A stretch of DNA of 64,000 bases. Source: Cellulomonas humilata (GTDB lineage Bacteria; Actinomycetota; Actinomycetes; Actinomycetales; Cellulomonadaceae). Numbering within the stretch: the stretch's first letter is position 1; each line of letters starts with the position of its first letter. The stretch is from contig NZ_JAUSVB010000003.1 in assembly GCF_030814415.1 (NCBI RefSeq), positions 558,001 to 622,000 of the forward strand. The letters run 5' to 3'. Shown here piece by piece: positions 1 to 7,099 of this stretch. The position numbers and the translations under genes were made by a program. The notes below the pieces were generated by a model. That model searched no databases. It was not told the origin of the DNA and worked only from the letters and a program-made list of their open reading frames with translations.

Positions 1-320
1 TCCTCGGCGCACCCTCGACCCTCCTGCCGACGCACGGGCGGGGTCGCGCCCTCGGCATCCCGGTCTCCGGCGGCTGGTCGCCGGTCCGGCTGGAGCTCGA
101 CCCCTCGTGGCGGATCCTGCTCTACACCGACGGCGTCCTCGAGGCGACCATCGCCGGCGGCACCGACCGCGTCGGCAAGACCGGGCTGCTGCGCATCGTG
201 GACGGTGCCGTCGCGGCTCAGGGCGACCTCGTCGAGCGGGTGCTGCACGACGTCCGCGCGCTGCACGGCGGCGACCTGGTCGACGACGCGGCCGTCGTCG
301 TCCTCGGGTGGCGTGCGTGA
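1..320 (+). CDS. SpoIIE/RsbU-type PP2C serine phosphatase, C-terminal fragment
   Basis: The 5' end lies outside the window; reading frame 3 is open from the edge to a TGA at 318-320. The visible ~105 residues resemble the end of an SpoIIE/RsbU phosphatase domain: a GRALGIP-like strand, the ILLYTDGVLEAT block (the conserved metal-binding Asp-Gly of PP2C phosphatases that control anti-sigma antagonists) and a closing DDAAVVVLGWR, typical of the last strand of the fold. Its stop overlaps the GTG start of the next gene, a histidine kinase, so the two are translationally coupled. Phosphatase, kinase and a single-domain response regulator side by side suggest one signalling cassette; the target is unknown. 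The upstream sensor or receiver domain cannot be seen. Confidence 0.8.
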   Translation, partial: LGAPSTLLPTHGRGRALGIPVSGGWSPVRLELDPSWRILLYTDGVLEATIAGGTDRVGKTGLLRIVDGAVAAQGDLVERVLHDVRALHGGDLVDDAAVVVLGWRA

Positions 321-1879
321 GCGCTTCCCCGACGCCCGCGAGGCGTTCGTCGACGCTGCGCCGACGGCTGCGGACCGTGATCGTCGCTGCCGGCCTCGCG
401 CTCCTCGTCGTCTCCCTGGGCACCGTGTTCGTGCTGGTCCGGCTGTTCGACCGCCAGGAGGCCGTCACCGAGACGTACTTCACGGCGATCGCCCAGGCGG
501 ACGGCGCGTTCATCCAGCTGGTCGACGCCGAGACCGCGGTGCGCGGGTTCGCGCTCACCGGTGACCCCGTCACGCTCGAGCCCTACGAGCGGTCTATCGC
601 CGACGACCTGTCGTTCCGCACGCTCGCGGCGCGGGCGGCCCAGGGCGAGGACGAGGAGGTCGCCTCCGCGGCACAGGCAGCCGCGGACGCCGCCCGCCGC
701 TGGATCGAGGAGTTCGCGGTCCCGGTGATGGAGGAGGTCCGCACCAACGGCGTCGGGGCGGTGACCACGGAGGAGATCGAGCAGGGCCGCGTGCTCTTCG
801 ACGAGGCGCGGGCCACCGCGGAGGACTACGTCGACCTGCTGCGTGACCGACGCGCGGACGCGGTCGACGAGCTCGGGTTGTGGACCATCGTGGCCGCGTG
901 CACCGTCGCGCTGCTCGTCCTCGCGGCGGTCGCCCTCGGCATCGCGCTCTGGGTCACGCTCCGCCGCTGGATCCTCGAGCCGCTCGACGCTCTCGCGGCG
1001 GACGCCCGGGCGGTCTCGTCGGGCGAGCTGCGACACCCCGTCGCGACCGTCGGCCCCGGTGAGATCGCCGCGCTCGCGGGCGACGTGGAACGGATGCGCG
1101 TCGCGCTCGTCGACCAGGTCCAGGTCCTCGAGGCGTCGCGCGCCGAGATCGCCCTCGCCCACGAGCTCCTCACGGAGCAGGCCGAAGAGCTACGACGGTC
1201 CAACCGCGACCTCGAGCAGTTCGCCTACGTCGCGTCGCACGACCTGCAGGAGCCGCTGCGCAAGATCGCCAGCTTCACCCAGCTCCTGCAGAAGCGCTAC
1301 GGCGGGCAGATGGACGAGCGTGCCGACCAGTACATCGCCTTCGCGGTCGACGGGGCCAAGCGCATGCAGGCGCTCATCCAGGACCTGCTCGGCTTCTCCC
1401 GGGTGGGCCGCGTCGGCGGTGAGGTCAGCGACGTCGACCTCGCCGAGGTGCTCGCCGACGCGCTGGACAACCTCAGCGAGTCCGTCGCGGAGTCCGGGGT
1501 CGTCGTGACGCACGACGAGCTTCCCGTCGTCCGCGGCGAGCGCCCTCTGCTCGTGCAGCTCTTCCAGAACCTCGTCGGCAACGCGATCAAGTTCCGCGAC
1601 CCGGCCCGGCCCCCGACGGTCCACCTGTCGGCGCGCCGCGTGGCAGAATCCTGGGAGCTCGAGTGTCGAGACAACGGCATCGGAATCGACCAGCAGTACG
1701 CGGAACGGGTGTTCGTCATCTTCCAGCGTCTGCACGCCAAGGACATCTACGAGGGCACCGGCATCGGCCTCTCGTTGTGCAAGAAGATCGTCGAGTTCCA
1801 CGGCGGTCGCATCTGGATCGAGCAGCCCGACGGCGAGGGCACCAGCATCCGCTGGACCCTTCCCGCCGAAGTCGACTGA
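317..1879 (+). CDS. CHASE3-HAMP sensor histidine kinase
   Basis: 520 residues from GTG 317, which overlaps the preceding stop; longer in-frame starts would run through the phosphatase gene. Order: TM helix about 20-42, a periplasmic CHASE3-type helical domain with the motif VRGFALTGD (about 45-190), a second TM helix about 195-220, HAMP to about 270, then a HisKA with [12 protein letters not shown] carrying phosphoacceptor His308, and a HATPase_c domain with N box ([10 protein letters not shown]), G1 (DNGIGI) and G2 (GTGIGLSL). The HDLQEPL form of the H box is shared with phytochrome-type kinases that pair with Rcp1-like regulators, and such a regulator lies 20 bp downstream. Ligand unknown. 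Confidence 0.9.
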   Translation: MSASPTPARRSSTLRRRLRTVIVAAGLALLVVSLGTVFVLVRLFDRQEAVTETYFTAIAQADGAFIQLVDAETAVRGFALTGDPVTLEPYERSIADDLSFRTLAARAAQGEDEEVASAAQAAADAARRWIEEFAVPVMEEVRTNGVGAVTTEEIEQGRVLFDEARATAEDYVDLLRDRRADAVDELGLWTIVAACTVALLVLAAVALGIALWVTLRRWILEPLDALAADARAVSSGELRHPVATVGPGEIAALAGDVERMRVALVDQVQVLEASRAEIALAHELLTEQAEELRRSNRDLEQFAYVASHDLQEPLRKIASFTQLLQKRYGGQMDERADQYIAFAVDGAKRMQALIQDLLGFSRVGRVGGEVSDVDLAEVLADALDNLSESVAESGVVVTHDELPVVRGERPLLVQLFQNLVGNAIKFRDPARPPTVHLSARRVAESWELECRDNGIGIDQQYAERVFVIFQRLHAKDIYEGTGIGLSLCKKIVEFHGGRIWIEQPDGEGTSIRWTLPAEVD

Positions 1880-1899
1880 GCCCCGAACGGAGAGCCCAC

Positions 1900-2340
1900 G
1901 TGCCCACCAGCACCAAGATCATCGACGTCCTCCTCGTGGAGGACGACCCGGGCGACGTCCTCATGACCCGGGAGGCGTTCGAGGACAACAAGCTCCGCAA
2001 CCGCCTCTCCGTGGTCTCCGACGGTGTGAGCGCGCTGGAGTTCCTGCGCAAGGAGGGCGAGCACGTCGACGCCCCGACGCCGGACCTGGTCCTGCTCGAC
2101 CTGAACCTGCCGCGCATGGACGGCCGCGAGGTCCTGCAGGCCCTCAAGGCGGACGCCAACCTGCGCTCCATCCCGGTCGTCGTGCTGACCACCTCGGAGG
2201 CGGAGGAGGACGTGGTCCGCAGCTACTCGCTGCACGCGAACGCCTACGTCACCAAGCCCGTGGACTTCGACCGGTTCATCGAGGTGGTGCGTCAGATCGA
2301 CGAGTTCTTCGTCGAGGTGGTCCGGCTCCCCGGTCGTTGA
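1900..2340 (+). CDS. Rcp1-like single-domain response regulator
   Basis: 146 residues from GTG 1900, 20 bp after the kinase stop, with AACGGAGAG as ribosome site. The whole protein is one receiver domain: acidic pocket E14-D15-D16, phosphoacceptor Asp67 in LVLLDLNLP, Thr in VVVLTTS and Lys119 in YVTKP. The [15 protein letters not shown] start and [14 protein letters not shown] stretch are characteristic of the Rcp1 subgroup, which has no output domain and is phosphorylated by HDLQEPL kinases. It is the obvious partner of the adjacent kinase; output would be by protein contact, perhaps with the phosphatase upstream. That coupling is inferred from context. Confidence 0.9.
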   Translation: MPTSTKIIDVLLVEDDPGDVLMTREAFEDNKLRNRLSVVSDGVSALEFLRKEGEHVDAPTPDLVLLDLNLPRMDGREVLQALKADANLRSIPVVVLTTSEAEEDVVRSYSLHANAYVTKPVDFDRFIEVVRQIDEFFVEVVRLPGR

Positions 2341-2420
2341 CCGGAAAGAGACCGCCGCGGGAAGAACTGGTGGCGGGTGGGCGTTGTCCCGGTAACCCGG
2401 ACGGAAGTGAGCGCACACCC

Positions 2421-3356
2421 ATGCTGAACCCGAGCGAGATCTACGACGTCGACCCCGAGGTCGCCGCCCAGGTCGAGGCGCGGACGGTGAACGGCGCCGG
2501 TCCCGTCCTCGTGCACGCCGTGCGCGGGTTCGTGGACGCGGGCAACGCCGGCCAGCTGGCCGCCGAGCACCTGGTCGACGAGCTGCCGACGACGCGCCTG
2601 GCGACGTTCGACGTCGACCAGCTGCTGGACTACCGGTCGCGACGGCCGGTCATGACGTTCGACCAGACGACGTGGGCGTCGTACGCCGAGCCCGAGCTGG
2701 TCGTCGACCTGGTCCAGGACGCTGCGGGCGTCCCGTTCCTGCTGCTGCACGGCGTCGAGCCCGACGTGCAGTGGGAGCGGTACGTGGCCGCCGTCCGGCA
2801 GATCGTCGAGCGTTTCGACGTGCCGCTGACCGTCGGGCTGCACGGCATCCCGATGGGCATCCCGCACACGCGCCCCCTGTCGGTCACGGCACACGCGACG
2901 CGGCCCGAGCTCGTCGCCGACCACACGTCGTGGTTCGGCACGGTCCAGGTCCCCGCCAGCGCCAGCGCCCTGCTCGAGCTGCGCCTGGGCCAGTCGGGGC
3001 ACGACGCCGTGGGGTTCGCCGTGCACGTGCCGCACTACCTCGCGCAGTCGGCGTTCCCGCAGGCCAGCCAGGCGGCGCTGACCAACGTCGAGCGCGCCAC
3101 CGGGCTCGACCTGCAGGTCGCGGCGCTCACGTCGGCCGCGGACGAGGCCATGGCGGAGATCGACCGGCAGGTGACCGGGTCGGAGGACGTCGCCGCCGTC
3201 GTGCACGCGCTCGAGGAGCAGTACGACTCGTTCACGCGCAACATCGGGCGCACCAGCCTGCTGGCCGGCTCCACGGACCTGCCGACCGCCGACGAGCTGG
3301 GGGCCGAGTTCGAGCGGTTCCTGGCCCAGCAGGGCGACGACAGCGGTCCCGCCTGA
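2421..3356 (+). CDS. PAC2 family protein
   Basis: 311 residues starting at ATG 2421; an upstream in-frame start at 2337 overlaps the preceding stop and lacks family similarity. The core matches the PAC2 (proteasome assembly chaperone-like) family common in actinobacteria: a VLVHAVRGFVDAGNAGQLAAEHL strand-helix, a LLLHGVEPDVQWERY block and PHYLAQSAFPQAS near residue 200. The C-terminal third is helical and acidic, as in other actinobacterial members. Family members are found beside proteasome or DNA-repair genes, but the biochemical role is not established. There is no signal peptide or membrane helix. It may be a separate unit: an 80 bp gap separates it from the response regulator. Confidence 0.85.
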   Translation: MLNPSEIYDVDPEVAAQVEARTVNGAGPVLVHAVRGFVDAGNAGQLAAEHLVDELPTTRLATFDVDQLLDYRSRRPVMTFDQTTWASYAEPELVVDLVQDAAGVPFLLLHGVEPDVQWERYVAAVRQIVERFDVPLTVGLHGIPMGIPHTRPLSVTAHATRPELVADHTSWFGTVQVPASASALLELRLGQSGHDAVGFAVHVPHYLAQSAFPQASQAALTNVERATGLDLQVAALTSAADEAMAEIDRQVTGSEDVAAVVHALEEQYDSFTRNIGRTSLLAGSTDLPTADELGAEFERFLAQQGDDSGPA

Positions 3357-3628
3357 GGCCCGACCTTTACCAGATCGTTGTCAAAGCGTGTGAGCCGACA
3401 GGGCGAAAGCATGGCGCCGCCCGCAGGGCCGATGGAAGGATGCACACGTTGCAGTGACGTACTCGCTTGACCGGCTTGCTCGACAGGCATCGTCATCCGG
3501 GCCGCGGCTCGGAAGTCGGTTCCGACCAGTCGTCTTCGGCTGGCCACCCGGTGCAGGACGTGAGGCATTGCGGCACGGCGTAGGCAGAAGGTCCGCGCCG
3601 TCACCGGTGGGACAGAAGGAAAACGAAC
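3357..3628 (+). promoter_or_regulatory. upstream region / probable leader of cspA
   Basis: 272 bp without a gene. A TTGACC hexamer at 3467-3472 is the best -35 candidate, with a poor CGTCAT-like -10 about 18 bp later, so a leader of about 130 nt is possible; long structured leaders are usual for cold-shock mRNAs. The ribosome site AGAAGGA sits about 9 nt before the cspA ATG. Promoter assignment is weak. Confidence 0.35.
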
Positions 3629-3832
3629 ATGGCACAGGGTGCTGTCAAGTGGTTCAACGCTGAGAAGGGCTTCGGGTTCATCGCCCAGGACGGCGGCGGT
3701 GCCGACGTCTTCGTCCACTACTCCGCGATCGACTCCTCGGGCTACCGCAGCCTCGACGAGGGCCAGCGCGTCGAGTTCGAGATCACGCAGGGCGCCAAGG
3801 GGCCGCAGGCCGAGAGCGTCCGCCCGATCTGA
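3629..3832 (+). CDS. cspA: cold-shock protein, CspA family
   Basis: 67 residues, the normal length of a single cold-shock domain. RNP1 reads KGFGFIAQ and RNP2 VFVHYSAI; the start [16 protein letters not shown] is the actinobacterial consensus. It binds single-stranded RNA/DNA and acts as an RNA chaperone. It stands alone, with a strong ribosome site (AGAAGGA) and a hairpin terminator 10 bp after the stop, so it is monocistronic and probably highly expressed. Whether it is cold-induced or constitutive cannot be told from the sequence. Confidence 0.96.
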   Translation: MAQGAVKWFNAEKGFGFIAQDGGGADVFVHYSAIDSSGYRSLDEGQRVEFEITQGAKGPQAESVRPI

Positions 3833-3842
3833 CCTGACGTCC

Positions 3843-3878
3843 GACAGGGCCGTACCCGTTCCCGGGTGCGGCCCTGTC
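3843..3878 (+). terminator. hairpin terminator after cspA
   Basis: GACAGGGCCG (3843-3852) pairs perfectly with CGGCCCTGTC (3869-3878); ACCCG/CGGGT extends the stem inward to about 16 bp with one T-G wobble and a TTCC loop. There is no U-tract, as is common in high-GC actinobacteria. It ends just before the convergent gene's stop and may serve both strands. Confidence 0.8.
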
Positions 3879-3879
3879 G

Positions 3880-4758
3880 TCATGCCGGCGGGTCCGTCAG
3901 GGGCACGGCGTTCCCCACGAACGCGGTGACCTCGTCGCCGTGCAGCAGGCGCGCCGGCGCGGGCAGGCTGCGGACGGCGCGGGCGAGGGTCGCCGAGCCC
4001 AGCAGGTCGGGGTCGTCGGTGGCCGCCAGCACGACGTTGCCGTACCCGCGGCCGCGCAGGAGCCCCGGCTCGGCGATCACCGCGACGTCGGCGAACGTGG
4101 CGCGCAGCGTGGCGCCCTCGGCCTTCGCGCCCGCCAGCGGCGGGCGGTCCGCGCAATTGGCCAGGTACAGGCCGCCCGGTCGCAGCACCCGCGCCACCTG
4201 CGCGACCATCTCGCGCGTGCGGACGTGGTCGGGGGTGACGTCGCCGGCGAAGACGTCCCGCACGACGACGTCCGCGGACGCGTCGGGCAGCGTGGACAGC
4301 TCGGCGCGGGCGTCGCCTGCGCGGATCCGCAGGGCGGGGGAGCGCGGCAGGTCGAACCAGCCGCGCACCAGCTCCGGCAGCACGGTGTCGAGCTCGACGG
4401 CCAGCTGGCGCGACCCGGGGTGCTCCGCGTCGACCGCCCGTGCCAGCGCGCAGCCCGCCGCACCGAGGTGGACGACGTCCAGAGGCCCACCCGCATCGCC
4501 GACCCGATCGATGACGGCTGCCATCTGCTGCATGTACTCGAACACCAGGCGCGTCGGGTCGACGAGGTCGAGGTAGGAGCTGGGCACCCCGTTGACCAGG
4601 ACCGTCACGCCGTCGGGATCGTCGAGGTCCCGGACCAGCTCGACGGTGCCGGTGGGGATGGGCACCGGGCCGGTCGGCCAGAGCCCGCGGGCAGCGCTGC
4701 GTGTGGGTGGTCGGTGCGAGGCTGGGGTGCGTCGGGCGGAGCGGTCGCGGGCGGCCAT
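3880..4758 (-). CDS. spermidine-synthase-like methyltransferase-fold protein
   Basis: 292 residues. The Rossmann core has VVHLGAAGCALARAV (SAM/dcSAM-binding loop), LAVELDTVLPELVRGWF (acidic residue after strand 2), RIRAGDARAEL and DVVVRDVFAGDVTP, the layout of PF01564 spermidine synthase-like proteins. A true aminopropyltransferase normally has a GGGDG loop; here it is GAAGC, so polyamine synthesis is doubtful and methyltransferase or unknown activity is as likely. The start ATG 4758 has no Shine-Dalgarno but a TAGCGT hexamer 7 nt upstream (leaderless). It is divergent from the HEPN-dinB unit; the LexA box lies 40 bp upstream and could also affect it. Confidence 0.8.
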   Translation of the reverse strand: MAARDRSARRTPASHRPPTRSAARGLWPTGPVPIPTGTVELVRDLDDPDGVTVLVNGVPSSYLDLVDPTRLVFEYMQQMAAVIDRVGDAGGPLDVVHLGAAGCALARAVDAEHPGSRQLAVELDTVLPELVRGWFDLPRSPALRIRAGDARAELSTLPDASADVVVRDVFAGDVTPDHVRTREMVAQVARVLRPGGLYLANCADRPPLAGAKAEGATLRATFADVAVIAEPGLLRGRGYGNVVLAATDDPDLLGSATLARAVRSLPAPARLLHGDEVTAFVGNAVPLTDPPA

Positions 4759-4765
4759 GGCTCCC

Positions 4766-4771
4766 ACGCTA
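4766..4771 (-). promoter_or_regulatory. -10 element, leaderless start of the spermidine-synthase-like gene
   Basis: Reading on the minus strand, TAGCGT (4771 to 4766) is followed by 7 nt and then the ATG at 4758. No ribosome site is present between. Matches the actinobacterial leaderless pattern seen repeatedly in this window. Confidence 0.45.
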
Positions 4772-4788
4772 CGGCGCCTCCGCCGGGC

Positions 4789-4817
4789 TTGACGGCATCG
4801 AACAGGTGTTCGATAAT
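4789..4817 (+). promoter_or_regulatory. sigma-A-type promoter with embedded LexA (SOS) box
   Basis: TTGACG (4789-4794) and GATAAT (4812-4817) are spaced by 17 bp. Inside the spacer and touching the -10 lies TCGAACAGGTGTTCGA (4798-4813), a perfect match to the actinobacterial LexA consensus TCGAAC-N4-GTTCGA. LexA binding would block the promoter. The transcript would start near 4824 and lead into the HEPN gene at 4863 and dinB. Confidence 0.88.
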
Positions 4818-4862
4818 GGATGCAGACGGGTCCACAGCACGGCACGGCGAAGGGACGGCGAG

Positions 4863-5333
4863 ATGCAGCAGCAGCTCGAGCAGCAGGCTCCTGGTGAGTC
4901 GACAACCGGAGCACCCGTGCCGGCGCGTGCCCTCGAGCTGCTCGGCCGGGCCGACGCGGAGCTCGTGGCCGCGCAGTTCTCCCCCGAGCCGTGGGAGCAG
5001 CTCTCCCACGCCCACCTCGCCGCACTGCGCGCCGGGGCGGCGGTGGTCGCCGCCCGCGGGACGCCGTCGGGGCGCCGCGCACCGCGCACGGTCTGGAGCA
5101 TGCTCGGCGTCGTCGCCCCGGAGCTGGGCTCGTGGTCGACCTACTTCGCGGAGGCCGCGGCGCTGCGGTCGGCGGTGGATGCCGGCCGGTTCGAGCTGGT
5201 CGGCCCCGCGCGGGCCGAGGAGGCGGTGTGCGCGGCCGAGGACTTCGTCGACGCGGCACGCGACCTGGTGCTCGGCGGGGTGGGTGCCGTCGCGGGCCGC
5301 ACGCTGAGCATGCGCGTCCAGCGGGCGTCGTGA
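4863..5333 (+). CDS. SAV_6107-type HEPN domain protein
   Basis: 156 residues from ATG 4863 (GAAGGGACGGCGAG upstream). After about 20 variable residues comes a helical domain with HAHLAALRAGAAVVAARGTP, TVWSMLGVVAPEL and AEDFVDAARDLV, resembling the actinobacterial SAV_6107 HEPN family. HEPN folds include RNases and toxin partners, but this subfamily has no assigned activity and I see no clear Rx4-6H RNase motif. It is the first gene behind a LexA-controlled promoter and lies 46 bp before dinB, so co-expression during DNA damage is likely. A role in translesion synthesis or its regulation is inference from context only. Confidence 0.8.
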   Translation: MQQQLEQQAPGESTTGAPVPARALELLGRADAELVAAQFSPEPWEQLSHAHLAALRAGAAVVAARGTPSGRRAPRTVWSMLGVVAPELGSWSTYFAEAAALRSAVDAGRFELVGPARAEEAVCAAEDFVDAARDLVLGGVGAVAGRTLSMRVQRAS

Positions 5334-5379
5334 GCACAGACCGCGGGTCAGGCGTCGGGCCCGACGGCCCTGCATCGCC

Positions 5380-6654
5380 ATGAGCCGCGGTCCCCGGTCG
5401 GCGCAGGCCAAGCGGGACTGGGGTCAGGAGGAGGCGGGCTGCTCGATCCTGCACGTCGACATGGACGCCTTCTTCGCCTCGGTCGAGCTCGCCCGTCGAC
5501 CGCAGCTGCGCGGACTGCCCGTGATCGTGGGCGGGGCGACGCGTGGTGTCGTGCTGGCGGCGACGTACGAGGCCCGGGCGTTCGGCGTGCACTCGGCGAT
5601 GCCGATGGCGACCGCCCTGCGGCAGTGCCCGCAGGCGGTCGTCGTCCCGCCCGACCATCACGCGTACCGCGAGGTGTCCGCGGGGGTCATGCGGGTGCTC
5701 GGCGACATCACGGCGCTGGTCGAGCAGGTGAGCGTCGACGAGGCGTTCCTGGACGTGGCGGGCGCGCGCCGGCGGCTGGGTCCACCCACGGTGATCGCCC
5801 AGCTCATCCGTCGGCAGGTCCGGGAGCAGTTCGGCATCACGTGCTCCGTCGGGATCGGATCCACCAAGCTCGTCGCCAAGCTCGCGTCCGGTCACGCCAA
5901 GCCGGACGGCGTCCTGCTGGTCCCACGCGCTGCGACCATCGACTTCCTGCGGATCCTGCCCGTTGGCGCACTCTCGGGCGTGGGTGAAAAGACGGAGACC
6001 GCCTTGGCGCGGTGGGGGATCAGGACGGTCGGGGAGCTGGCCGACACCGACGTGTCCACGGTCCAGCACGCGGTCGGCAGGGTGGCGGGCGCGCACCTGG
6101 TCGACCTGGCATGGGGACGGGACCCGCGGCCGGTCAGCCCGGGTCGTGAGGAGAAGTCGATCGGGGCCGAGGAGACCTTCCCGGCCGACGTCGCGGACCT
6201 TGCCGTGGTGGAGGAGAAGGCCCGTGAGCTGGCGGACCGTTGCGCGGTCCGGTTGCGGACGAACGGGCTGGTCAGCCGCACGATCACGGTGAAGATCCGC
6301 ACCAGCGACTTCCGCACGCTCACGCGTTCCCGCACCCTGGCGACTCCCACGGACGTCGGCCGGGAGCTGTTCCTCGCCGCCCGCGAGCTGGTCGCGGGCG
6401 TCGACCTGCGTGGTCTGCCCGTGCGGCTCGTCGGCGTGCGCGCCGAGGGGCTGTCCCGGGCGGCGACGAGCATCCGGCAGCCGACCCTCGACGAGGCCTC
6501 GGACGCACCCGTGCGGGCCCGGCGGGAGGCGGAGCGCGCCATGGATCAGGTGCGCGGGCGGTTTGGGAGCGGATCCATCCGGGCCGGAGCCTCCCAGTCA
6601 GGTGGAGTATCCTCCGGCTCGACTACCACCATCGTTCCGGCGGATCTATCCTGA
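5380..6654 (+). CDS. dinB: DNA polymerase IV (Y-family translesion polymerase)
   Basis: 424 residues. Catalytic palm: ILHVDMDAFFASVEL (first metal-binding Asp) and SVDEAFLDV (second acidic pair); GIGSTKLVAKLAS is the fingers/HhH region; GVGEKTETALARWGI is the thumb; SIGAEETF opens the little-finger domain. It synthesises across damaged templates and has no proofreading. The C-terminal ~35 residues are Ser/Gly-rich. It lies 46 bp behind the HEPN gene under the LexA-box promoter at 4789-4817, so it is likely SOS-induced. The start ATG 5380 has a poor ribosome site; translation may be coupled to the upstream gene. Confidence 0.96.
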   Translation: MSRGPRSAQAKRDWGQEEAGCSILHVDMDAFFASVELARRPQLRGLPVIVGGATRGVVLAATYEARAFGVHSAMPMATALRQCPQAVVVPPDHHAYREVSAGVMRVLGDITALVEQVSVDEAFLDVAGARRRLGPPTVIAQLIRRQVREQFGITCSVGIGSTKLVAKLASGHAKPDGVLLVPRAATIDFLRILPVGALSGVGEKTETALARWGIRTVGELADTDVSTVQHAVGRVAGAHLVDLAWGRDPRPVSPGREEKSIGAEETFPADVADLAVVEEKARELADRCAVRLRTNGLVSRTITVKIRTSDFRTLTRSRTLATPTDVGRELFLAARELVAGVDLRGLPVRLVGVRAEGLSRAATSIRQPTLDEASDAPVRARREAERAMDQVRGRFGSGSIRAGASQSGGVSSGSTTTIVPADLS

Positions 6655-6694
6655 GCCGGAAGACAGGTCCACATAGCTGACAACGGGGGTCAGG

Positions 6695-7099
6695 ATGCCT
6701 CTCTCCGAGTACGAGCAGCGCGTGCTCGAGCAGATGGAACGGCAGTTGACCTCTGACGATCCTCGGCTCGCGAACACGCTGACCCAGCGCGGGCACCGCC
6801 CGTTCGGCCGATACGTCATCGCGGGAGTCGGTGCGTCCGTCGGTCTGCTACTGCTCGTGCTCGGCGCCGCGAACAGCCTTCCGTGGCTCGGTGTCATCGG
6901 CTTCGTCGTGATGTTCGCTGCCGTGGCCTTCGCGTTCGCCGCCCCGCACCGCTCGTCCGGGCACCGGTCCGGGCCGCGCGGGGTCGTGCAGAGCGACGGG
7001 CAGGTGAAGCCGGCCGCTCCGGCCACGCGTCAGAAGTCGAGCTTCATGTCTCGTCTCGAGGAGCGCTGGGAACGGCGCCGCGGCGAGAGCGGTCGCTGA
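6695..7099 (+). CDS. DUF3040 membrane protein
   Basis: 134 residues with the DUF3040 start MPLSEYEQRVLEQMERQL, a pair of TM helices (about 47-64 and 68-87), and a basic C-terminal tail. DUF3040 proteins are small actinobacterial inner-membrane proteins of unknown function, frequently encoded beside dinB. The gene is 40 bp after dinB and may be the third gene of the SOS unit. Its last 56 bp overlap, in antisense, the end of the convergent transglutaminase gene. Confidence 0.88.
   Translation: MPLSEYEQRVLEQMERQLTSDDPRLANTLTQRGHRPFGRYVIAGVGASVGLLLLVLGAANSLPWLGVIGFVVMFAAVAFAFAAPHRSSGHRSGPRGVVQSDGQVKPAAPATRQKSSFMSRLEERWERRRGESGR

Noticed and set aside
218..1162. Long minus-strand open frames opposite the kinase and many other genes
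   Set aside because: They are antisense shadows caused by high third-position GC; their translations are Arg/Ala/His-rich and match no family, while the plus-strand frames carry clear domains.
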